From positions 20,001 to 84,000 of the forward strand of contig JAWQUS010000011.1 in the NCBI GenBank assembly GCA_036365455.1: a stretch of 64,000 bases of DNA, written 5' to 3'. The notes under the pieces were generated by a model that was given only the letters and a program-made list of their open reading frames with translations, was not told where the DNA came from and ran no database searches. Shown in pieces: positions 19,175 through 30,700 of this stretch (the stretch's first letter is position 1; the number at the start of each line of letters is the position of its first letter). The stretch is from Macrosoma leucophasiata. Lineage: Eukaryota > Arthropoda > Insecta > Lepidoptera > Hedylidae. A program made the position numbers and the translations under genes.

Positions 19175-22117
19175 TCAGAGAAGAGAGGAAAGGAAATGGG
19201 CCTTGACTTTGTGTTTAAACGATTGAATATTTTGAACTTGCCTGATAGTGGATGGCAAGGAGTTCCATAGACGTACAGCTTCAACAGAAAAAGATTTGGA
19301 AAAGAAATCACTCGAATGTAAGGGAATGTTCAATCGTAAATCTACGGAGGATCTAAGGGACCGAGAATGGGAAAGATGGGAATAAACAAAACAATCTTTT
19401 AAATATTTGGGGCTGTCAGGATTAAATAGCACGGAGTATAAAAGATAAAGGATACGCACATTCCGGCGATCTTGAATAGGAAGCCACTTGAGCCTATTGC
19501 GATATTCGGAAATGTGATCATATTTGCGAAGACCAAATATGAATCTAATAAATACATTTTGTAAGCGCTCAAGTTTATTAAGTTGGCTTTGGGTCAAATT
19601 GAGATAACAGACGTCAGCATAATCTAGAATCGGAAAGAGTAAGGAATGAGCAAGCGCAATTTTAGTAGGTACTGGCAGAAAGTTACGCAGCCTTCGCAAG
19701 GAACCTACAGCGGCAAACACCTTTCTGCTTACGTCACGTAACTGTGAAGACCACGAAAGATGTTGGTCAAAGGTTATACCCAAATTTTTAACCGTATCAG
19801 TAAATGGAATATGGGTGCCATCGTATAGTACCCGGGGTAGCTTGTCCCAGTCTATTTTACTTACCAATCTAGAACTACCTATAATAATGATTTGGGTTTT
19901 CTCAGGATTTACTCTGAGACCAAACGAAGAACTCCAAGCCGCGATGCGTTCAAGGTCACCATTAATTTGTACTATTGCATTAGGAAGATCTTGCAATGAA
20001 GACCTAGTGTATATTTGTAAATCGTCTGCGTAGAGGTGGTAGAGAAAAGATATGTGATGGCATACAGAGTTAATGAAGATAGAAAATAAAAGAGGAGACA
20101 ACACGCCACCTTGTGGGACACCAGCAGCAACAGCACACCAGGTCGAGAAATTTTCTTGAGCCTGAATGCGATGCCGGCGCCCGCACAAGTAATTGCGAAA
20201 CCATTCAATAGCCGACGGAGATATGTTAAGAGAACACAAAGTCGCTAGCAGAATGTCAAAGTCAACAGTATTTAAAGCATTACTAAAATCTAGTAATGTT
20301 AATACTGTTAACTGTTGATGATCCATGCCAGAACGAATGTCGTCGGTGATCTTCACTAACGCAGTCGTGGTACTATGACCAGGACGGAATCCAGACTGTA
20401 AAGGGTTAAAAAGGTCATGTTTTGATAAGTAAGAGCACAATTGCTGGTGGACCAGGCGTTCAAGGACTTTGGATAGGAAAGGAAGGATTGAAATAGGTCT
20501 AAAGTTGGATGAAGAGGACGGGTTATTCTTTTTCGGGATAGGTATAATATTAGCATCTTTCCATATACTAGGGAAAACACCGGATGAGATACACGAATTT
20601 AATATAGCAGTGATTACGGGAGAGAGGATATCTAATAAGGGAATGATCATCTTACGACTAATACTATCACAACCGACTGCATTCGAGGAGATTGCTAGTA
20701 TGTTCTTCCTAACATCACGTTCAGCAAATTGACTAAATAAAAATTCAGAGTAGTTAGGAGTGGGCATCTGTGAGAGAGAGGACAAGGTTAATGATTTTGT
20801 TACATCATCGATTGATGAGGAAGTGGAAAAAAACTGATTAAGTATATTAATATCTAAATTATTAGGGAGAGAGGAAGTTTGAGTTTTCCCAACTCCTAAT
20901 GTTTTTAAAAATTTCCAAACTTTTGCTGGATCAGCGTTTTCAACTGAATTATGGATATGGCGTCGTTGTAAATCTCTACACACTCAGCAGCAGCGATTCC
21001 TGGAAGTTGAGTATTTTTGCTTATTATTTTCAGTAGGAACAGATTTATATTTCGACTTAGCATTCACCTTTTTGTGCATAAGTAGCTTAAGTTCATCATT
21101 AATCCACGGGGCAGGAAGGTGTTTGAAGCGTACAGGTTTGATGGGCGCATGTTTATCATAAAGGCCAATAAGTAACGAATTGAATATTGAAATTTGGTCA
21201 TCTACATGGTCTGCCTTAATGACAGAAGTCCAATCTAATTCAGCTGCGTCCTTAAGGAGCTTATCCATGTTCATGTTGCTAAAATTGCGCTGCAGAACGA
21301 TTCTGGATTTAGATTTAGGGGGACGGATTTTATACGACACATAGATGAGGTCGTGATAAGAAAACGCATCAGCAGCAAACTGACCATGTTTAGCAACATG
21401 TTCTAGAGATGAAACAAATATTAAATCTAAAAGCGAAGGTGTACAATTAGGAAAAATGTGGGTAGCCGAAAGTGGAAGAATATGCATATTACAGGAATTA
21501 ATTACAGATTGGAGCTTAGAAGACCGCGTGTTATTTTTAAGTAGACAAGTATTGAAATCGCCCATTATTACGGTGTGACTATATAAAGGACTCAAATCCT
21601 CTACAAGTTTCTCAAAGGATAAAAAGTAGTCAACCGTAATAGAGGGGCTGTAGAACACACCTAAAAGAAGCTTAGTATTCGAGAAAACAATTTCAACAAA
21701 GAGATGTTCGGCACAACACTCTTGTGATTGGATGGAAATATTGACAGTAGAAAAAGGTATGTGTGAGCGGAGATATATCGCTACACCCCCTCCGCCGCGA
21801 GTGCAACGGTCATTGCGGATCAAATGATAGCCCGGCAATGAGTAAGAAGTTGAAGGAAGGCAGGGCTTAAGCCAGGACTCAGAAATTAATATAGCATGGA
21901 TATTAGTGTTCGAAAAGGTTGCCAACATGTCTGTGTAGTGCGCCGGAATGCTTTGAGCGTTTATATGGACAATATTAAAATTTTTCAGCACATCTGAGAA
22001 GCCTGAGTCAAGATTTTCACGTAAAGAAGGGAGACTTTTAAAACTATCGTTGCTACTTAATCCTTCAGAAGACAAGGAGAGGAAATTAGATTGCTCACTA
22101 TCGCAATCAAAAGACAT
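19175..22117 (-). pseudogene. CR1-type ORF2 (endonuclease + reverse transcriptase), one in-frame stop
   Basis: A single frame of 981 codons runs from ATG 22117 to 19175, broken only by TGA at 20986-20984. The endonuclease occupies the first 300 residues or so: HINAQSIPAHY, ISESWL, IMGDFNTC and FSYHDLIY. The RT half has IPIPKK, FRPISILPFLSKVLE, QSGFRPGHST, LLDFSNALNTVD, PQGGVLSPLLFS and the YADD box in HLYADDLQIY. The C-terminus has the EAVRLWNSLP signature common at the end of CR1/Jockey ORF2. One point mutation separates it from an intact ORF, so the insertion is fairly recent. There is no RNase H, unlike the TRAS-like copies around it. Confidence 0.8.
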
Positions 22118-22745
22118 AGTTATCTTAGTTTATTAATTATTAATACCTAGCACCTAGTTAACAAAAATGTATTAAAATAATTCTATTATGTAAGCTACTT
22201 ACTAGTACAATTACAATTACCTACCAGCTCTTACTATGTTAAACACAACCACAACCATTACAATTTAAAAGGTATATAAAAAAAAAAAAATTAGTTAAAG
22301 AAAAAAAAAAAAAACAAACCAATAAATTAAACACAAACAAAAAGAAAACCAAAGAAAATAAACACAAAAAAAAAAAAACAAACCAAAAAATTAAACACAA
22401 AATAAAACAAACCAAATCATTATACACAAAAAAAAAAAAAATACCATCCAAAAAATAAAACATGAAGTGACCCGGCTTAGCAAAAAGCAATTATAGTCTA
22501 TGGTCAGAGACAAGATATTAATGACATCTTGACATCTTGACACATGACAGTTAGACATCCAAAGTATTTTAGTTTTACACGCAAAAAAAGACAATTGATT
22601 GTAAGAAAAAAAAAAGGAAAACAAAGTGTTAATGTACGGTGCATGAAACAAAGTATTTTTCGAAAGCTATAAAGTTATTGCGAACGAAGGTAAACTGAAT
22701 AGACAGAGGAAAAAAGAAAAAAAAAAAAGTACGCAAGATAAAAAT

Positions 22746-23507
22746 TTACTTCTGTTTGGAGATGGTTCGTTTCGATCGCTCTGCAACTGCCTTGTCCGAC
22801 GAAACCGCTATCAGCTTGATCGTCCTGGACGCCGCTGAAGTAGCAGGCACCGTCTTAGTGGCTGCGGTGGACTTGCTAGCATCGAACGACGATAAATCCG
22901 CCATACACTCCACACGATGACGACTTCCATCAAGCGCAACAATGAAGATCCAGCCATCTCGTGTCCAACACTTAGCAATGCCGAACCGTCTCCTAGCTTC
23001 CAAAAACACCTCATGTCTGGTTTTTGTTAAATACTCGGAGAGAGTAATGCCCGAGCCCTTCAGCTTCGTCTTGGAAAACCAGACCGCATCTCGAGTGGAT
23101 ATGTCGGTGAATTTGACAACGATGGGCCTTGGTTTCCCGTCCACAGCCCGACCCAGACGATGACATCTGGATGCAGCGAAGTCCGACACTTTAAGCCTCT
23201 CTGCCACAATTGAGGCCACAGTACTAGAAGTGTTCTCACTCTTGTCTTCGGGCACGCCGTGCAGGAGAAGCGTCTTACGGCGCCTACTCATCTCCATCCT
23301 GTCCAGCTCCCTGCCGAGGAACTCAACTTGCCGCTGTAAAGTGTTCATTGCGGCAAGGATGAAATTGCGGAAGTTGTTGAACTCGGATGCCAGTGTTGAG
23401 GAAGTTGCCGATGACGGGGATGTCTTATGTATATCCTGTTGGAACTCATCCATTCGGGCATTGAATAAGTCGGCCATAGACTTAAGCGATTCTTTGACAG
23501 CTTCCAT
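22746..23507 (-). CDS. CR1-type ORF1 (coiled coil plus RNA-binding fold)
   Basis: The protein is 253 aa with an ATG start at 23507. The N-terminal half carries heptad-like hydrophobic spacing typical of a coiled coil. It is followed by LLHGVPEDK, the SRCHRLGR segment and KPRPIVVKF, a pattern shared with L1-type ORF1 RRM-like domains and baculovirus FP-like proteins. A Ser/Ala/Thr-rich tail ends in basic residues. It lies upstream of ORF2 on the same strand with about 630 bp between, AT-rich and without a clear gene. The likely role is binding the element RNA. Confidence 0.65.
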   Translation of the reverse strand: MEAVKESLKSMADLFNARMDEFQQDIHKTSPSSATSSTLASEFNNFRNFILAAMNTLQRQVEFLGRELDRMEMSRRRKTLLLHGVPEDKSENTSSTVASIVAERLKVSDFAASRCHRLGRAVDGKPRPIVVKFTDISTRDAVWFSKTKLKGSGITLSEYLTKTRHEVFLEARRRFGIAKCWTRDGWIFIVALDGSRHRVECMADLSSFDASKSTAATKTVPATSAASRTIKLIAVSSDKAVAERSKRTISKQK

Positions 23508-23520
23508 GTTATATTAAGTG

Positions 23521-24090
23521 AAAGTGCAGTGTGGTTTTAATATAATAAAGGAAATTAAGAGCACTGCAGGTGGGTCTTACATGTAAATACTGAAGTTATA
23601 CCGTTTAGTTATTACGTTATAAGATCCAAAAATGATGGAATTTATTTTAAATTTAATTAAAAAATATAAGAGCTTATCAATACGTGTCTAGTTAGTTTCG
23701 CGCCTACCCACCAAAAAAAAAAAGAAAAAAAAAAAAAAAAAAAAAAAAAGAAATATGCTACGGTGCAAAATAATACCAGAATATTAGTAAAGACAACTTA
23801 CCTCGATTATTAACAGGAAAAATCACGCAAACCATCGTAATAAAATATTGTATAAAGATAGCTAAAATAGAAATAAAGATAAATAAGCTTATGTTATTCC
23901 ATATAGTATTATACTATATGACAATAACATAGTAAATCACACTAGAAAAATAATACATATATACAGTAATCCTACAATAATAGAAAAATTCGTAAAACTA
24001 AGAAAAGTAAGTAAACATCTGAAAAGAAGCGCCGATAGAATGATAGCAAAAGAATAATATAAACTTAATGAAACTCAAAAAAAAAAAAAA
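23521..24090. other. A-rich spacer without a recognisable gene
   Basis: The stretch includes a poly(A)-like run (23714-23750) and strongly AT-rich sequence. It may contain the 5' end of the CR1-type element and the displaced 3' end of copy 4, but I could not align either with confidence. Confidence 0.5.
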
Positions 24091-24192
24091 AAATTTACGT
24101 AAATCAAAAAGTTTAACAAAGTCTCTGATCACCACGTCTCCCCTGACGTGGTGATCAGAGACTTTGTTAAACTTTTTGATTTACGTAAATTT
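24091..24192. repeat. Perfect inverted repeat, 48-bp arms, 6-nt loop
   Basis: The left arm 24091-24138 is the exact reverse complement of the right arm 24145-24192, with TCCCCT-like spacer bases at 24139-24144. The arm reads outward from GACGTGGTGATCAGAG. The sequence has no resemblance to the flanking ORFs. It sits between an A-run and the truncated start of a subfamily A fragment. Confidence 0.95.
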
Positions 24193-25285
24193 ATTTAAAC
24201 AAAGAAAATTAAAAAAAAAAATAAAAAAAACCGAAAAGTAGGAGATCCTCCAAAGTCAATTCAGGAGATAAACGATTCATGGCGAAAGAACATCTCATTT
24301 AAAACCAAAACGTATGCTCCCGCTAAGATTCAACCGATATCCAACAACCGCCTTAGAGTCGAATTTGACACCACAGAACAATGTTGCGAGACCCTTAAAC
24401 ACCTAGAATCATCTAAAGAGCTGCAAGGAGAGCAGGTTAAAAAGCTGAGGCCCATGGTCATCATTAAAGGAATCTCTTCTGAAATATCTAAAGATGAATT
24501 AACCAACATAATTATGAACCAAAATCCTGATATCGCAAGCAAAATAAATGACCCCGCCGACCTTACCCTTAGATTCCTCAAAAACAACAAAAGAAATCAA
24601 GACATGTACAACGCCATCTTCATGACAACTCCACAAACCTGGAAGGCATTTATGCAATTAGAGAGAGTCAATATTGACCACCAGCGCGCCTTTGTCACCG
24701 ACAACTGTCCTCTCCTACAGTGCTATTCGTGCCTGCAGTACGGACATGTCCGCAGCAGGTGCACGACCAACATTACAATCTGCTCACACTGCTCTTCACC
24801 CAATCACTCTTTCAGAGATTGCCCCCGCAAAGAAGACCCATCCGCTGCAAAATGCCATAACTGCTGCAATAACAAATCAAATCCAAACCTCGACATCAAA
24901 CATTCTGCCACATCAGAAACTTGCTCCATACTGATAAAAATGAAAAATTTGATATCATTACGTACAGATTATGGATTGTAACGCCCTTACAGACAGCCCT
25001 ATTCAAACTACTATTTTCACACAAAATATTAAATTTACACAGATTAATCTTGGCAGATGTTTTCATACTGAACAAGAATTCTTACAATATTTTAAAGCGA
25101 ACGATTTTCACATCGCAATGATTCAAGAACCATATACAGGAAATCGTAATTATATGAAGGACGTCCGTGGATACGTCCTATACCAATACCCAGAAAACCT
25201 TAGAACCAAAGCATGCATCCTTATTAAGTCAGACTTAGGAGCTTCGATAGGAATAACACAGCACTCCTCCCCTAACCTTAGCACA
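24193..25285 (+). mobile_element. TRAS-like fragment (subfamily A), truncated at both ends
   Basis: The fragment contains the C-terminal part of ORF1 and about 100 codons of the ORF2 endonuclease, and breaks off where copy 5 begins. A CCTAACCTTA remnant at the right junction (25270-25280) suggests that a few telomere-like bases mediated the join. Confidence 0.75.
24220..24981 (+). CDS. ORF1 C-terminal fragment, subfamily A
   Basis: The frame is open from about 24220 through WRKNISFK, KLRPMVIIKGIS and the knuckles CYSCLQYGHVRSRC, CSHCSSPNHSFRDC and CHNC...H...C to TAA at 24979-24981. It is collinear with residues about 175-419 of copy 1 ORF1. The stop codon lies within the ORF2 start sequence ATGGATTGTAACG, the clearest example here of the overlapping ORF1/ORF2 junction. 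Confidence 0.75.
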   Translation, partial: NKKNRKVGDPPKSIQEINDSWRKNISFKTKTYAPAKIQPISNNRLRVEFDTTEQCCETLKHLESSKELQGEQVKKLRPMVIIKGISSEISKDELTNIIMNQNPDIASKINDPADLTLRFLKNNKRNQDMYNAIFMTTPQTWKAFMQLERVNIDHQRAFVTDNCPLLQCYSCLQYGHVRSRCTTNITICSHCSSPNHSFRDCPRKEDPSAAKCHNCCNNKSNPNLDIKHSATSETCSILIKMKNLISLRTDYGL

Positions 25286-25291
25286 AGATAA
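24971..25291 (+). CDS. ORF2 N-terminal fragment (endonuclease start), subfamily A
   Basis: It starts at ATG 24971, overlapping the last codons of ORF1. It keeps the first endonuclease blocks, QINLGRC and QEPYTG, about 100 codons in all, then runs into unrelated sequence after ITQHSSPN and stops. It defines the natural ORF2 start that has become ACG in copy 1. Confidence 0.75.
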   Translation: MDCNALTDSPIQTTIFTQNIKFTQINLGRCFHTEQEFLQYFKANDFHIAMIQEPYTGNRNYMKDVRGYVLYQYPENLRTKACILIKSDLGASIGITQHSSPNLSTR

Positions 25292-25334
25292 TTGGGACAT
25301 TTTTTGCCCCATTTTTTCTTTTACCACCGCAGAC

Positions 25335-27491
25335 ATGTCAGCGAAACCGGCCTCACAAACTACGGCACCGACGACAAAGCCAAGGGGGACAAGGAGCGTA
25401 GGGGATAGGAGTGGCTCTAGTGACACTGCTTTGCGAAAGAGAGCCCTGCTTCAGAGCACTGTGGAGGCGGAGTCTCGTGAGGGACCACAGGTGCCACTTT
25501 CTCTGCCGCCAACAATCACCATTGAGGAGCCCGCCGAGGAGGTCCCTGAGTGGCCGAGACCAGACTCCAGCAACACGACATGGAGGATCACGGGAGTGAT
25601 GAGCGGGGTGCGGGAAAGGCGCCAACAGTTGGCTTTACCGATACCGACTGGTCGGATCTCGAGAGTGAGACCAGCGCCCGAAGTCGTAGAACCAGCATGA
25701 TCTCCATAAGGGGAGCCAGGATCAGCAAAGACCTTGCCACACAGAAGGCGAATGATCTGTTTCAGGCGGGGAAGGACGCCCTGGAGAGATCCGGCAACAT
25801 CAAAAGGGAGCTAAAAGCGGAAGTACACGACTGTCTCCAGGGACTTTACGAAATAGTGCTGGGCCTCTCGGACTCCCGCTCGAGACACAGAACGGCGGCA
25901 GAGCAAGAAAGGTCCCGAGCGGCCAGGGAGCTGGTGAGAGTAGAGCGAGCTCACAGCCGACAGATGAAGGACGTTATTGCAGCTAACACGCATAAGATAA
26001 CTGAGAATCAGGTGATGCTGGCCGAGGCTACCACATCCATCGAGGCAATCCGTGGTTGGCTCAGCTACGAGATGGACACGCCATTAAAGCTGATTGCCAA
26101 AACCTCTGAGGAGGTCAGAGAGATACGCAGGCAGACCCTAACACAAACAGCAGCCCGCCGCCGGGCTGGTCCCAGGCTGCTCGCAGTCAATGGACCTTGG
26201 ACCTCTCCACGAGCGCATTGACATCTTGGCCAAAGGCATCGGACACCTAAATGCCACTCTCTCACCACTCGCGGCCAGGGGAGAGGACTGTAGTAATACT
26301 GCTAAACACTTCGCTAACCTGCAAGCCCCCCTGGGAAATATCAAGGAGGACATTAGCGAGGTGAAGCAGCTTCTGCAGGTACTAGAAGGCCGCACTCAGC
26401 AAACATCACCACCGGCCCACTCCCGTGAGGATCTTAGAGCGGACCTGTTGGGTGCACTTCGCCCCCTGCAATCGGAGATCAAATCGGTGCGAGAGGAGGT
26501 GGACGACCTGCGGGACATTACAGTCGCACAACAAGCAGCCCCTGCTCACCAAGGCTTGAGCAACGAGATCGCGCTTTGTGACACCAGGGGACTTATGCAG
26601 GAGATGCTTGCACCTATCAATGCTAGACTTGCCAGCATAGGAGAAGACTGCAAACACACCGGCACTGGATCCAGCAACCAAAAAGTGCCTGATCATGGCT
26701 ACCCTATAGAAAGAGAAGGAACAAGGATAACCTACGCCCAGACCCTTGCAGCACCCAGCTATCCTCTCGTGATTGAGTCTATAGATCCTCGGGACACGGG
26801 TGACTCAATCCTGAGGAGACTAAAGGAGACCGTGGATGTTGTGGGCTTGGGCGTGGGAATCACCCGGGTACGTAAAACCAAGAACCAGAGGCTGATTCTG
26901 GGTTGTGATACGGAAGACAGCAGACGCTCGCTGGAGAATGAAATAAGAGCGAAGAAACCCACCCTCACAGTGTCGAAGCTAAGCAGCAGAAAGCCTCTCC
27001 TACGGCTTGTTGATGTGGCGAATGACCTGGACAACAACAAAATTGAGGAAGCCATGATCAAGCAAAACATGGCAGCGTTGCAGGACATGGATACGAAGGA
27101 CAGAGAGGTCAGGGTGATTCGTCGCACCAAGAGTCGTCGCCCAGAAACCACTAACGTGGTACTGGAAGTTAGCACACCAGTATGGCAACGACTTCAGGGC
27201 ACCAAAGTGCGTATCGGGTACCAAATGGTCCAGGCGATGGACCACTCGCCGGTCACTCAATGTTACAGGTGCCTGGGGTTTGGTCACCTGGCTAGGGACT
27301 GTAGAGCGGAACACCAAAGCTGCGGCCACTGCGCGGGTAACCACGATACCAGGGAGTGCACGAACAGAGACTCACCTCCAAGGTGTGTAAACTGTGGTCC
27401 TAGTCAAGGCAACCACGCCGCCTACAGCCTCGAATGTCCAGTCAAGGCCAAAATGGACCGAGTGGCCAGGGCAGCCATCAACTATTGCTAA
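25335..27491 (+). pseudogene. Copy 5 ORF1 (gag-like), apparently frameshifted twice
   Basis: The ORF opens at ATG 25335 and is readable in three overlapping pieces: 25335 to about 25600, about 25590-26190, and about 26190-27491. The first part is Pro/Ser/Thr-rich. The middle is Ser/Arg-rich then helical and Glu/Arg-rich (coiled-coil-like). The last piece contains TYAQTLAAPSYP, the gag-like domain and knuckles CYRCLGFGHLARDC, CGHCAGNHDTREC and CVNC...H...C, ending NYC-stop. Over 700 codons in total would make it larger than the copy 1 ORF1. Because the breakpoints fall in overlapping open frames they could be indels or sequencing errors. Confidence 0.7.
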
Positions 27492-27701
27492 GGGCACTGA
27501 AAGGAATACCACGGATGACATAAACAGCATCACACGCACAATCTCAGACACACAGACATACACACACATATATGCTCACAACGTCACGCCCACCACAACA
27601 GACTCACTAACATTGACATAAACACTTATTTTAACCCTGATTCCTCCACCAGCACAAACTCTCTTTCAAACTTACACACTAACACTCTCCCAAACACCAG
27701 C

Positions 27702-30700
27702 ATGCACACTCACACTAATACAAGCACACCCACCTACACACGCAACACCCCAAACGCCAGCACACACACTCACACTAATACGAATACATCCACATACACA
27801 CGCATCACCGCAAACACCACTCAAAACTCGTACCGAGATCCAAACATCAGCTATCAGTCAAACCTTAACCCAAACCGGCATCCCCAACATCATGGTCCCA
27901 TTCCAGCCCTAAACCACAATCGATCCATCAGCTTCATCTAGGTAAATCTTGGCAAGGGTTTTGCGGCGACCAAGGAGTGCCTGCATGAAGCTGGAAACCG
28001 GAAAACGTCGGTTCTGCTCCTCCAAGAACCTTATATAGGAGCGCGGGGCAATGTGACAACGGGGCATCGCACCTTTCAGTTCCCGGGGGGTGACGAATCT
28101 CACCCCAATAAAGCGGCGATTGTCGTCCTTGATCAGAGCATTAAAACGGAATTTAACCCTGACTTGCAATCTTGTAATGTCGTTTGTGTAACCATAAAAA
28201 AAGGTAGGCACATTGTAACTTTAAATAATGTTTATGTAGAGCCCAACTCAGACCTGGAACCTCACTTAGGAAGAATAAGAAGAATATGGGACAGCACCAC
28301 TTCAGAGATCATCATATCTGGGGACTTCAACGCCGCTAGTGCGTGGTGGGGATGCGAAGTGGAGGACAACAGGGGGCTGGCGGTAGCAGAGATGCTGGCG
28401 GAAACAGGCAGCCACGTCCTCAACATAGGCAACACCCCCACCTTTTATATTGTTAGAGGGCAGCGAGAGTTCAAGAGCGTCGTGGATATTACTGCGTGCT
28501 CCGAAGGACTCCTTAATCTCATTACGGACTGGACAGTTGACCTGGATCTGGCTACTCTGTCCGAACACCGCACCTTGGTGTTCAGCATCAGATCGCAACA
28601 CCTTCGGGATGAACACGTTGAAGCTAGCACAGGCACCAGGCGATACAACACTCGGAAGGCACGGTGGGAGGAATTCGAGAACACCTTAAGGGGCGAACTA
28701 ACGGAGCTCAGGACAGAGCTCTGGACGCTGTTGGAACACGAAGACATAGACCAAGCCGTGCAGAAATATGAAGAAGCCATAGCGAGAACCTGCGAAAAGA
28801 CCATCCCACTCATTAGTAAAAGGAGAATCAAGAAATCTCACTGGTGGAGCGAGGAACTCACAGCACTAAAGAGGGAAGCGATTAGGCTCAGTAGGAAGAT
28901 AAGGAGTGCACACCCTAGACGTAAACATCTGGCCGTCGAAGAATATACCATTGCGAAGAACAAGTACAAGGAAGCCATCCAGACTGCAATAACGATCGGC
29001 TGGAAAGAATTCTGCACAGGATTGTCACTCGATGAACTGTGGTCGAGGGCCTATAGAGTGGTTAGGGCCAGGAAAGGACCCCAGGAGGAGCTTCTTCTCA
29101 GGTCACCAGTGGATGGCACCAACCTGAACCCGCAAGCATCGGCTCAACTGTTGACAGACACATTTTTCCCAACCGACGACGAGGATACGGACACACCACA
29201 ACAACGCTCTTTAAGGCAAGACATAGAAGAATGGAAAGAGTACCTCAAAGCGAGCAGCCACTCAGTGAGAGAGTATAAAGACTGGGAGGTGGAGGAGGTT
29301 CTCCGAGGGATGAACCCCAAGAAGGCACCTGGGAGGGATGGCTTTACGTCCGACATCTGCAGTGCCGCCTATAGGGCGAGTCCAAGACCACTTCTGCTCA
29401 TTCTGAACGCTTGCCAGGAAATCTGGTACTGCCCGCATCGGTAGAAAACAGCGAGCATTCGAGCTATACCTAAATCAGGAAAAGAGGACCTGGCCCAGCC
29501 GAGATCACTTCGACCAATTGGCCTACTACCGGTCCTGGGCAAACTACTCGAAAAGCTCTTCGTGAGCAGGCTGCAATACCAGCTGGGACGGGAAGCTAGA
29601 TTGAGCGGGCGCCAGTACGGCTTCACACCCCAGAGGAGCACAGAAGACGCTCTATATGACGCTCTCACCATCGTACGGCAGGGGCTGGCCAGCAAAAAGT
29701 TGGTGTTTGTTGCGTCCCTGGATATCCAGGGTGCCTTCGATAACGCATGGTGGCCGGCCATCCTCGAACAGCTAAGGACTAAGGAAGTAGACACGTCACT
29801 GGCAAAACTCATCGCCAGCTACTTAGAGGGACGCCAGGTCTTGTTAGAATACGCGGGGGCGAAGGTCAGCAAAGGGACGAACAAGGGATGTGTGCAGGGC
29901 TCAACGTGTGGCCCCATTCTTTGGAACCTGCAGCTAGACCCCTTACTGCAAGAAGCAGAAAACCTCCCCGCACACATTCAGGCGTTCGCTGACGATCTTC
30001 TCATCATCGCCAGCGCCACCACTACGGAGGAGATTGAAACAAGCATGCGGATTACCATGGATGCCATCATCAGCTGGGGGCGGTCACACAAGCTCCAATT
30101 CGCACCACGGAAGACGCAGGCAATGCTGGTGACTAGAAAGCTTCGTTACAGGGAACCGGTGGTAACCATGGAAGGCACCCCAATCGACCTAGGGCAGAGT
30201 GTCAGAGTCTTGGGCCTCACCATTGACAGGAACCTGAGCTTCGGACAACATCTTGACGAGACCAGGCAAAAGACCACCGCCCTCTTCAAACTAGTGACCA
30301 GTGCGGCAAGAGCACAATGGGGTCTGAACTCTGACATTTTGCGCGCAATTTACACAGCAGCGGTAGAGCCTACCGTCCTGTATGCAGCTGGCGTGTGGGG
30401 AGCCGTGGCCAACAAAAGATACGCGAGAATGCGCCTAGATGCGATGACAAGAGTGTTTGCTATTTCAATTGCGAAGGCTCATCGTACGACATCCTTCACT
30501 GCCAGTACTCTCTTGGCCAGAATACTCCCATTGCACCTCAGAGCGAAAGAACGGCTACTCCTGTACGAGGCCAAGAGAGGAAAGCCATTACCCGACACCA
30601 GCGGTGTCTCTATCCAAAGAAGGATACATCCATCAGAGCTCCCCCACCCTGCGGATAGAACCACTCTACCAGTTGGCGTCGTGGAAGAGGTATCTGACCT

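Larger units (their letters stand above)
18893..23520 (-). mobile_element. CR1/Jockey-type LINE inserted into copy 4
   Basis: On the minus strand this is a two-ORF LINE: ORF1 (23507-22746), ORF2 (22117-19175), a 3' region of about 280 bp, and a terminal ATT trinucleotide repeat (plus-strand AATAATAATAATAATAAT at 18893) preceded by TGCAATAAAGTG. Short microsatellite tails instead of poly(A) are typical of CR1-like elements. The 5' boundary is not clear; 23520 is a minimum. A related internally deleted copy lies at 54249-55080. Confidence 0.8.

Noticed and set aside
20984..20986. Programmed readthrough TGA in the CR1-type ORF2
   Set aside because: A single substitution in an inactive copy is simpler; no readthrough context or structure was noticed.
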